From positions 1-5,924 of the forward strand of contig CALHAO010000464.1 of assembly GCA_937931765.1 (NCBI GenBank): a stretch of DNA of 5,924 nt. Reading direction: 5' to 3'. The position numbers and the translations under genes were made by a program. The notes under the pieces are model-generated. The model worked only from the letters and a program-made list of their open reading frames with translations, searched no databases and had not been told where the DNA came from. This DNA comes from an uncultured Thiotrichaceae bacterium. GTDB taxonomy: Bacteria > Pseudomonadota > Gammaproteobacteria > Thiotrichales > Thiotrichaceae. Positions 1 to 5,256 of the stretch are shown here, in pieces (position 1 is the stretch's first letter; each line of letters begins with the position of its first letter).

Positions 1-116
1 CTGTCATCACCGTCTAATACGGTGACTTGCTGGCCTTTTTGTAGCAGGCCCAGCGCGACTGACAAGCCAACAACGCCACCACCCACGATGGTGAATTCTG
101 AATTTCTTTCTGACAC
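1..116 (-). CDS. FAD-dependent oxidoreductase, DAO (D-amino-acid oxidase/DadA-like) family, N-terminal fragment
   Basis: Only the first 38 codons are in the window; the gene continues past the left edge. The protein begins (M)SERNSEFTIVGGGVVGLSV, a beta strand followed by the dinucleotide-binding glycine motif GGGVVG (residues 12-17), a helix, and a second strand VTVLD ending in Asp35, the acidic residue expected to hold the FAD ribose. This is the classic N-terminal Rossmann fold of the glycine/D-amino acid oxidase (PF01266) family, which oxidatively deaminates D-amino acids, glycine, sarcosine or opines. The start is GTG at 114-116, chosen because a near-perfect Shine-Dalgarno lies 5 bases upstream and no ATG fits. 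It lies just downstream of, and on the same strand as, the decayed Lrp-like gene, so the two probably once formed a regulator-oxidase unit. The exact substrate cannot be told from this fragment; ThiO-like or OoxB/HcnC-like members remain possible. Confidence 0.85.
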   Translation of the reverse strand, partial: MSERNSEFTIVGGGVVGLSVALGLLQKGQQVTVLDGDD

Positions 117-117
117 A

Positions 118-127
118 ATCACCTCCT
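118..127 (-). promoter_or_regulatory. Strong ribosome binding site for the oxidoreductase
   Basis: On the minus strand this reads AGGAGGTGAT, ten bases complementary to the 3' end of 16S rRNA (anti-SD ATCACCTCCT). It fixes the GTG at 114-116 as the start. The TAG stop of the degraded Lrp-like frame (126-128) overlaps its first base, an arrangement typical of translational coupling in an operon. Confidence 0.85.
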
Positions 128-359
128 ATATTGAGCCGGTCACAGCTTTGTATTTCGCGAATATGGGCAAGGTTACCCACTCAGGAAACCTCCACAACGA
201 GCGGATCACCTGAGAAGTGGACTTACCGATCACTTCAATCCTCATAATAGCGCGGATAGTATCCAGCACGTAATCCTCCAGCACCCGCACCGTAAGCCCC
301 AGCAAAATTCCCGAAGACTGCAATTTGTCCAGACGGTTTTGTACTGTATTACACAGATA

Positions 360-376
360 TGCACAAACATGTAGCC
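360..376 (+). promoter_or_regulatory. Putative NtrC (NRI) binding site 1
   Basis: TGCACAAACATGTAGCC matches the E. coli glnA NtrC site as I recall it (TGCACCAACATGGTGCT) at 13 of 17 positions, including the GCAC and GC ends and the ACATG centre. Its centre at 368 lies about 142 bp upstream of the predicted sigma-54 start, close to where enhancer sites sit at glnA. It lies within the Lrp-like pseudogene. The match was made by eye, so binding is an inference. Confidence 0.5.
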
Positions 377-380
377 AAAT

Positions 381-397
381 AAATCATTCATGGTGCA
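381..397 (+). promoter_or_regulatory. Putative NtrC binding site 2 (one good half)
   Basis: The right half TGGTGCA (391-397) is a perfect NtrC half-site; the left half (381-387) does not fit the TGCACCA consensus. If the dyad is placed by the good half, its centre at 389 is 21 bp from that of site 1, two helical turns, so two dimers would sit on the same face of the DNA as in cooperative NtrC enhancers. Weaker than site 1 on its own. Confidence 0.35.
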
Positions 398-482
398 TGT
401 CAGCAATCAATTGTCGTTCCAGCCCATCATAAAGCAGAAGTTAAATGCTTTTAATAACAATTACTTAGAAGAAACCCCCAAG

Positions 483-499
483 TTGGCACAATTCATGCT
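483..499 (+). promoter_or_regulatory. Sigma-54 (RpoN) -24/-12 promoter of the transporter operon
   Basis: TTGGCACAATTCATGCT fits the sigma-54 consensus YTGGCACGrNNNTTGCW with the complete TGGCAC block, the invariant GG (485-486) and GC (497-498) at the exact required spacing, and only two mismatches (A for G after TGGCAC, A for the first T of TTGC). Transcription should start about 12 bases after the GC, near 510. Such promoters need an enhancer-binding activator; NtrC-like sites are present upstream. No convincing sigma-70 promoter was found for this operon. A nitrogen-regulated promoter suits a transporter for a nitrogen source. Confidence 0.75.
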
Positions 500-612
500 T
501 TACATTAGCTGTTATTAATTTTTTGTTAATGATAGTGCCATCAGTTCAGTTAGGTTGCACTTTATTAACTGCTGCACCGAAACCTGATGTATGCAGCGGA
601 TATCCACACTTT

Positions 613-618
613 AGGAGA
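613..618 (+). promoter_or_regulatory. Ribosome binding site of the substrate-binding protein gene
   Basis: AGGAGA ends 6 bases before the ATG at 625-627. It decides this start over an in-frame ATG at 523, which has no comparable site and would put 34 unrelated residues in front of a clear signal peptide. Confidence 0.85.
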
Positions 619-624
619 AACAAG

Positions 625-1812
625 ATGAGAAGACGTATCCTGTTAAAATCTGTCGCTGCAGGCCTGTTGTCATTAGGCCTGTTCAGCAGTGCTGCTATGG
701 CGGCTAATGAAACCCTCAAGATCGGTTTTGTCGGTGTCACCAGTGGCCCGGCTGCTTCTTGGGGTATCTCAAACCAGCGCTCGATGGAAACTCGTGCTGC
801 ATGGATTAACGAAACGGGCGGCTTCAAAATAGGTGATAAAACCTATGATATTGAAATTGTCGCTTTTGATGACCAGAAAGACCCGAAACGTGCCATCGCT
901 GGTATGGAAAAAATGGCTCAGGAGGGCATTCATTATGTCGTCGGCCCTAACGTCGATGACGGCGCTGCTGCAGTACGTCCGGTTGCTGAGCAAAATGGCA
1001 TTATGTATTTTCCGTATGCCTTTCCACAATCCTTATATACAGCACCGGCATCTAACGCAGTACTAGGTATGGTGGCTAACTACCAGTCTGGCCCAGCCAT
1101 TTATAAATACCTGAAAGCTGAAAAAGGCGTTAAGAAAGTCGCCTTTATTGCCGCCAACGAATCTGATCCGCTAAGTCAGCGTGATGGTGGTGTTAAAGCC
1201 GCTAAAGATTTAGGTTTAGAGGTCGTTTCAGACAGCGTTACCTATCAAGTCGACACCACTGACTTTATGCCGGTATTACTGCCCGTGTTACGCACGCGTC
1301 CAGACCTGCTCGTGTTGTCAGGTGTCTCCCCTGCCAATGCGCCACAGCTCATTCGCTCGGCGCGAGAAGCAGGTTATGAAGGTATAATTTCTACCGAAAC
1401 GGCTCAAGATGCTCAAGTATTGAAAGAAGGGGCAGGCAAACTAGCCAATGGCTTTATTTCTGTGGGTGGTGCGTCTACACCAGAAATGGCATCAGACATG
1501 ATGCGTGAGTTTGTTGAGCGTTATACCAAAATGTTTGGTGAATATAACGATGAGTCCAATACCAAAGTCTACGCACTGGAATACATCCTTGAAACCATCA
1601 AAGCTGACCCTGCGGGCATAACGGATGTTGAAGTATTCAAAAAGACTATGGATACCTTTGAAGTTGCTAACCCTTACATGAACGGCGATGCGAAAATGAA
1701 GTATGTAGGCACTTCATCGTTTGGCCAGAAACGCCAGGTGGCGGTACCGCTAGTAGTGAATGTATATGAAGACGGTGAGTTCAAGACCTTGTTTGTTGCA
1801 GAAGTCGATTAA
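625..1812 (+). CDS. Periplasmic substrate-binding protein of a Liv/amide/urea-type ABC transporter
   Basis: The 395-residue product is the periplasmic receptor that captures the substrate and delivers it to the downstream permeases. Residues 1-26 form an export signal: basic MRRRILLK, a hydrophobic stretch, and an AMA cleavage site before ANETLKIG. The mature part begins with LKIGFVGVTSGPAASWG, the first strand and loop of the type I periplasmic-binding fold (Peripla_BP_6, leucine/amide-binding group). Further fold landmarks are IEIVAFDDQKDPKRAI, the VVGPNVDDGAAAVRPVAEQ segment, the MYFPYAF strand, and the KKVAFIAANESD second-lobe start. Length is near the family norm of 370-420. It is the first gene after the sigma-54 promoter, and a hairpin follows it. 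The basic start RRRILLK also resembles a twin-arginine motif, so Sec versus Tat export is open. The ligand cannot be read from sequence; a urea receptor (UrtA) is possible but the adjacent racemase points to a hydantoin, ureide or amino acid derivative. Confidence 0.92.
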   Translation: MRRRILLKSVAAGLLSLGLFSSAAMAANETLKIGFVGVTSGPAASWGISNQRSMETRAAWINETGGFKIGDKTYDIEIVAFDDQKDPKRAIAGMEKMAQEGIHYVVGPNVDDGAAAVRPVAEQNGIMYFPYAFPQSLYTAPASNAVLGMVANYQSGPAIYKYLKAEKGVKKVAFIAANESDPLSQRDGGVKAAKDLGLEVVSDSVTYQVDTTDFMPVLLPVLRTRPDLLVLSGVSPANAPQLIRSAREAGYEGIISTETAQDAQVLKEGAGKLANGFISVGGASTPEMASDMMREFVERYTKMFGEYNDESNTKVYALEYILETIKADPAGITDVEVFKKTMDTFEVANPYMNGDAKMKYVGTSSFGQKRQVAVPLVVNVYEDGEFKTLFVAEVD

Positions 1813-1836
1813 ACAATAAATAAGCAACATGCCTTA

Positions 1837-1868
1837 TTAGCCTCTCTCCTGTTCTGGGGAGAGGCTAA
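1837..1868 (+). promoter_or_regulatory. Intercistronic hairpin after the binding-protein gene
   Basis: Bases 1837-1849 pair with 1856-1868 to make a 13-bp stem with one G-U pair and a 6-base loop. There is no T-run after the right arm (AAGCTATC follows), so it is not a standard intrinsic terminator. In ABC operons such hairpins between the receptor and permease genes typically protect the upstream mRNA from 3' decay or cause partial termination, giving more receptor than membrane parts. That role here is inferred. Confidence 0.7.
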
Positions 1869-1891
1869 GCTATCAAACAAAGGATGGACTC

Positions 1892-2761
1892 ATGGAGCAG
1901 ATACTCGTAAACGGGCTTTATCTGGGGGCACAGTATGCGCTGATCGCACTCGGGTTGACGCTAATTTTTTCCTTAATGAATGTACTGAATTTCGCGCACG
2001 GCCAAATGTATGTGTTCGGTGGATTCGTCACTTACACCGTGGTCGCACAGCTAGGTCTGCCCTTTATTGTGGGTTTATTGCTTTCAGCGGTGGTGCTGGG
2101 GGTAATGGGGGCGTTGATTGAGAAATTTCTGTTCCGACCGGTGATTGCCCGCTCCAAGCGGGAAGAAAGCACCATGCTACTGGCCGCTGGAATCGCTTTC
2201 TTTTTGGATGCCGTGATTCTGTTACTGTTTGGCGAGAAGCAACGTGGTATCCCCAAAATTGTTGACGGCGTATTCAACTGGGACTTCCGTATCGTTATCC
2301 CCTATGACCGCATTCTTATTTTCGTGCTGGCGATTTCCGCCATTGTCGCGTTCATTATGTACATGCAGTACTCCAAAACTGGCCGCGCAATGCGAGCGCT
2401 GGCACAAGATCGCGTCGCCGCTGAGCTGATGGGTGTTGATGTTAAATATTATTCAATGATTGGTTTTGCACTCGGTGCCATGTTGGCGGGTCTTGTGGGT
2501 GGCTTGCTGGTGAGCATTACCGGTATCAACTTGGGCATGGGAGGACCGGCCTCCATCAAAGCCTTTATGATGATTATGATCGGCGGGGCGGGGGTTATTT
2601 CCGGCGCGATTGCCGGGGGCTTTATTCTCGGCATGATGGAATCTGTCGGACTGACGTTGCTGGCCGTATACGGCGATATTACTTACCTGGTGATCTTCGT
2701 GATGCTGATGATTTTCCTTTCCATCCGTCCGCAGGGATTGATGGGTAAGCCCTGGGGTTAA
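1892..2761 (+). CDS. ABC transporter permease, LivH type
   Basis: This 289-residue integral membrane protein is one of the two channel-forming subunits in the inner membrane. The first helix region (residues 4-32) leads into LNFAHGQMYVFGG (32-44), the NxAHG motif shared by LivH/UrtB-type permeases (BPD_transp_2, PF02653). About eight hydrophobic segments can be seen. The cytoplasmic coupling loop GRAMRALAQDRVAAELMGVD (164-183) is the family's EAA-like site that docks on the ATPase. The C-terminus IRPQGLMGKPWG is the usual ending for this family. The start is ATG at 1892 with AAAGGA 7 bases upstream. It lies 79 bases after the binding-protein stop, behind a hairpin, and 2 bases ahead of the second permease, so translation of the latter is probably coupled to it. 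Length and motifs look intact. Confidence 0.93.
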   Translation: MEQILVNGLYLGAQYALIALGLTLIFSLMNVLNFAHGQMYVFGGFVTYTVVAQLGLPFIVGLLLSAVVLGVMGALIEKFLFRPVIARSKREESTMLLAAGIAFFLDAVILLLFGEKQRGIPKIVDGVFNWDFRIVIPYDRILIFVLAISAIVAFIMYMQYSKTGRAMRALAQDRVAAELMGVDVKYYSMIGFALGAMLAGLVGGLLVSITGINLGMGGPASIKAFMMIMIGGAGVISGAIAGGFILGMMESVGLTLLAVYGDITYLVIFVMLMIFLSIRPQGLMGKPWG

Positions 2762-2763
2762 AC

Positions 2764-3744
2764 ATGAATACTAAAAAATGGTTATTGACCCTCGTTTTCC
2801 TGTTAATTGTTCTGGTGGGTGTTCCCTGGGCGATTAATGCCTCTGGTCGCTGGGACTTTTATTACACACTGACCTCGGTCGCCCTACTCTCGATTGCATC
2901 GGCAGGTGTTTGGCTTACCTTTTATATCGGGCGGATTAATATCGGTCAGGGTGCTTATACACTGATTGGCGGTTATGCTTCAGCGATACTTGTTACTCAG
3001 CTAGGGGTGAATTTCTGGCTGACTTTACCGCTGGCAGGCCTGGCATGCGCCATTATTAGTGTATTTATTGGTTTACCCATTTTACGATTGCGGGGTGTTT
3101 ATTTTGCCATGGTCACCCTGGTGTTGACTGAAGTAGCACGCCTCACTGCATTGGCGCTGCCGATTACCAATGGCGCAAAAGGCATCGTCAGTATTCCGTT
3201 ACCGGCTGAACTCAGTCTTTTTGGCCTGACGATTATTCCTGACTTTGCTACCCTGGAAAACCCCAAACTGGCGTTTTATATCGCCGCCGTTATTATGATG
3301 GTGCTGTGTTATGCCGCACTGTATCGCATCGTTAACTCGCGACTAGGGCACTTGTGCCGTTCATTACAACAAAATGAAGAGCTTTCCGCCTCCATCGGTG
3401 TGAATACGGCTTACCTCAGGGTGATCGCCTATTCCATTTCATCATTCATGGGCGGCGTAGCGGGAGCCAGTTTTGTCAGCATTTCACAGTCGATTTACCC
3501 TTCGACTTTCCAGGTTGTTGACTCCGTTAATTTCATGCTGAATTGCTTCCTTGGTGGTTTAGGGTATGTACTTGGCCCAATGCTGGGCACGCTGATGTTG
3601 TACTTTGGCTGGGATTTACTGTTCACTATGGGTAAGTATCAGCTACTGATTTATTCATCATTAATCATTCTGTTAATCGTGTTACTACCCAATGGCATTT
3701 TGAGTTTACCGTTGTTTAATAAGCGTGGCGGGGGGCCGAAATGA
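2764..3744 (+). CDS. ABC transporter permease, LivM type
   Basis: The 326-residue product is the second transmembrane subunit and pairs with the LivH-type protein. A hydrophobic N-terminal helix (residues 7-24) is followed by a second one and the motif INIGQGAYTLIGGYA (58-72), equivalent to the SLGQGAF motif of LivM/UrtC. LRLRGVYFAMVTL (107-119) and the ITNGAKGI loop (134-141) are further family landmarks. The coupling loop SRLGHLCRSLQQNEELSASI (192-211) replaces the usual SRFGRALRAIRENE-type sequence and is somewhat divergent. The C-terminus contains VLLPNGILSLP, typical of LivM. The start has only a weak GGGG upstream and lies 2 bases after the preceding stop, so it is probably translated by coupling. 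The stop overlaps the ATG of the first ATPase gene (ATGA), which suggests stoichiometric production. Confidence 0.93.
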   Translation: MNTKKWLLTLVFLLIVLVGVPWAINASGRWDFYYTLTSVALLSIASAGVWLTFYIGRINIGQGAYTLIGGYASAILVTQLGVNFWLTLPLAGLACAIISVFIGLPILRLRGVYFAMVTLVLTEVARLTALALPITNGAKGIVSIPLPAELSLFGLTIIPDFATLENPKLAFYIAAVIMMVLCYAALYRIVNSRLGHLCRSLQQNEELSASIGVNTAYLRVIAYSISSFMGGVAGASFVSISQSIYPSTFQVVDSVNFMLNCFLGGLGYVLGPMLGTLMLYFGWDLLFTMGKYQLLIYSSLIILLIVLLPNGILSLPLFNKRGGGPK

Positions 3745-4523
3745 GTACCATTCTTGAAGTCAAAAACCTGACCCGACGCTTTGGTGGTCTGGTGGCGGTG
3801 AATAGTGTCAACTTTACGGTGAATGAAGGTGAAATTCTCTCTATTATCGGCCCGAATGGTGCGGGGAAATCGACACTATTCAAGCTGATTTCCTCGTTTC
3901 TGAAAACCAGTGGTGGTGAGGTCATCTTTAAGGGCGAGAAAATTTCCAACCTTTCCCCCCATGTTGTTGCGCGCAAAGGAATTGTACGTACCTTTCAGGA
4001 AACCACCATTTTTCGCTCCATGACCACGCGAGAGAATATCATTGTTGCCCATCACCTACGCGCCAAAGCCAGCCTGTCCGGTTATTTCTGGGGCAGCGCC
4101 AAAGCCCGCCGTGACGAGGCCTTATTTGCAGATTCAGCGGATGAAATCATCACGTTTTTAGGCATGGAACCGATTGCGGACGAGCTGGCTTCTAACCTGC
4201 CGCAGGGTAATCTCCGAGCGCTGGGTATTGCGATTGGCCTGGCGACTAAACCTGAGATATTGCTACTGGATGAGCCGTTTGCCGGGATGAACCATGATGA
4301 AACCATGCACATGGTAGATCTGGTGCGGAATGTACAAAAAGAACGCGGGGTGACCATTATGCTGGTTGAGCATGATATGCCCGCCGTCATGAAAATTTCA
4401 GACCGCATCGTGGTGATTAATTTTGGCGAGAAAATTGCTGAAGGCACACCTGCTGAAATACGCAATAATGAAAAAGTCATCGAAGCCTACCTGGGTAGCG
4501 AAGACGACGCGATAGGAATTTGA
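3741..4523 (+). CDS. ABC transporter ATP-binding protein, LivG type
   Basis: The 260-residue protein is one of two cytoplasmic ATPases that power import. It shows Walker A GPNGAGKST (residues 37-45), the Q-loop at Gln86 in VRTFQETTIF, Walker B ILLLDEP (173-179) followed by FAGMN, the D-loop region typical of LivG, and the switch His211 in LVEHDM. The C-terminal tail INFGEKIAEGTPAEIRNNEK with VIEAYLGSED is the LivG-type ending. The signature motif is unusual: LPQGN (153-157) takes the place of LSGGQ or the LAYGQ of typical LivG proteins; the key glycine (156) is kept. From memory, related transporters in amide/hydantoin-type clusters have LPHGH here, so this is probably a subfamily trait rather than damage. 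Its ATG overlaps the stop of the permease gene and it lies 3 bases before the next ATPase start. Confidence 0.93.
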   Translation: MSTILEVKNLTRRFGGLVAVNSVNFTVNEGEILSIIGPNGAGKSTLFKLISSFLKTSGGEVIFKGEKISNLSPHVVARKGIVRTFQETTIFRSMTTRENIIVAHHLRAKASLSGYFWGSAKARRDEALFADSADEIITFLGMEPIADELASNLPQGNLRALGIAIGLATKPEILLLDEPFAGMNHDETMHMVDLVRNVQKERGVTIMLVEHDMPAVMKISDRIVVINFGEKIAEGTPAEIRNNEKVIEAYLGSEDDAIGI

Positions 4524-4526
4524 CCC

Positions 4527-5246
4527 ATGGAAAACATACTAACATTCGATAATGTGGAACTGTATTACGATCATGTGTATGCCCTCAAAAGGGTTTCTAT
4601 TGAGGTAAAAGAAGGCGAAACCGTGGCACTGATTGGGGCCAATGGTGCGGGTAAGAGTTCGATTTTGCGCGCAATTACCGGACTATCAGCGATTAAATCC
4701 GGCAGCATCCACTTCATGGGTGAGCAGATTAATGGAGAGAACGCCGCCGGTATCGTTAAGCGTGGCATCGCTATGGTACCGGAAGGACGGCGGGTTTTTC
4801 CTTATATGAGTATTAAGGATAATCTACTGATGGGGGCGTTTACGCGCGATGATAAAGCTGAAGTTAAAAATACGCTCGACAGCGTGCTGGAGCGTTTCCC
4901 CCGCTTGCGTGAACGTTACAAGCAGTCTGCCGGAACGCTGAGCGGCGGTGAACAACAGATGATGGTAATTGGCCGTGCGCTCATGGCGAAACCACGTCTG
5001 TTGTTATTAGATGAGCCGTCACTGGGTATTGCACCCAAACTGGTTCAGGATATTGCCCGGTCGATTGTTGCGATTAATCGTGATGAAAAAGTATCGGTAT
5101 TACTGGTAGAGCAGAACTCGCGCATGGCACTGAGTATTTCCAACCGTGCTTACGCGATGTCCACCGGCTCCGTCGCTCTGACGGGCGATTCCAAAGACCT
5201 AATGACTGATGACCGAATCAAAGCGGCCTATTTGGGCGGTGCGTGA
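4527..5246 (+). CDS. ABC transporter ATP-binding protein, LivF type
   Basis: The 239-residue second ATPase pairs with the LivG-type subunit. Walker A is GANGAGKSS (37-45), the Q-loop position is taken by Glu86 in VPEGRRVFPYMS, as is usual in LivF/UrtE, the signature is a canonical LSGGEQQ (138-144), Walker B is LLLLDEP (158-164) followed by SLGIAP, and the H-loop has Gln196 in LLVEQN instead of histidine, again as in LivF. The C-terminus ends in IKAAYLGGA, the common LivF ending. An AGGA (4514-4517) sits before the ATG, three bases after the upstream stop. The canonical signature here, opposite the degenerate one in the LivG-type partner, fits an asymmetric heterodimer. The stop is 10 bases before the racemase start. 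Confidence 0.94.
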   Translation: MENILTFDNVELYYDHVYALKRVSIEVKEGETVALIGANGAGKSSILRAITGLSAIKSGSIHFMGEQINGENAAGIVKRGIAMVPEGRRVFPYMSIKDNLLMGAFTRDDKAEVKNTLDSVLERFPRLRERYKQSAGTLSGGEQQMMVIGRALMAKPRLLLLDEPSLGIAPKLVQDIARSIVAINRDEKVSVLLVEQNSRMALSISNRAYAMSTGSVALTGDSKDLMTDDRIKAAYLGGA

Positions 5247-5256
5247 GAGCAAACTG

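Larger units (their letters stand above)
126..437 (-). pseudogene. Decayed Lrp/AsnC-family transcriptional regulator
   Basis: Read from 437 down to the TAG at 126-128, one frame gives a recognisable Lrp/AsnC protein of about 103 codons interrupted by a single TGA at 384-386. The N-terminal helix LERQLIADMHHE resembles the usual first helix of the family. After the stop comes a damaged helix-turn-helix, with NTVQNRLDKLQSSGIL matching the recognition helix and linker; about three residues are missing just before NTVQ compared with the usual GVSRNTVQNRL pattern. Then follow TVRVLEDY, the RAM-domain strand MRIEVIGKSTSQVIRSL and FPEWVTL. The family norm is about 150 residues, so roughly 45 C-terminal residues (the rest of the ligand-binding RAM domain) are absent. 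No ATG start is seen; the frame begins near a CTG at 435-437. Loss of start, internal stop, HTH deletion and C-terminal truncation together mean it is not functional. It probably once controlled the adjacent oxidoreductase. The family call rests on remembered consensus, not an alignment. Confidence 0.7.
438..624. other. Non-coding region between the dead regulator and the transporter operon
   Basis: This AT-rich gap holds the sigma-54 promoter (483-499), the predicted transcription start near 510 and a leader of about 115 bases before the binding-protein start at 625. The leader has a T-rich stretch (519-524) and only short, weak inverted repeats; I see no riboswitch, leader peptide with regulatory codons, or transcription terminator in it. 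Confidence 0.6.

Noticed and set aside
126..323. Small intact protein on the minus strand starting at TTG 323
   Set aside because: It has no start signal and corresponds to the middle of an Lrp-family protein lacking the HTH and the C-terminal half of the RAM domain, so it is read as part of the pseudogene.
405..418. Possible IHF site (AATCAA followed by TT)
   Set aside because: The TTR part is two bases out of register with the WATCAANNNNTTR consensus. IHF bending between the enhancer and a sigma-54 promoter would be expected, but this site does not meet the pattern.
426..454. Minus-strand sigma-70-like promoter (TATGAT at 426-431, TTAAAA at 449-454, 17-bp spacer)
   Set aside because: The -10 falls inside the first codons of the Lrp-like relic and the -35 is weak; AT-rich sequence produces such matches by chance. 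It could drive the oxidoreductase but I cannot support it.
523..624. Upstream in-frame ATG extending the binding protein by 34 residues
   Set aside because: It has no good ribosome binding site and would bury a clear signal peptide; AGGAGA before the ATG at 625 and the MRRRILLK start are decisive.
1837..1868. Intrinsic terminator ending transcription after the binding-protein gene
   Set aside because: No T-run follows the stem and no promoter is seen before the permease gene, so complete termination is unlikely.
4082..4480. Antisense open frame of 132 codons opposite the LivG-type gene, and similar frames elsewhere (e.g. 5653-5907 minus, 5621-5920 plus)
   Set aside because: They lie within well-supported genes in other frames, show no recognisable domain and have low-complexity composition typical of shadow frames.
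625..5246. Urea transporter (UrtABCDE)
   Set aside because: Gene order and families fit, but no urease genes are seen and the operon continues with a racemase, which a urea pathway would not need. Not fully excluded.
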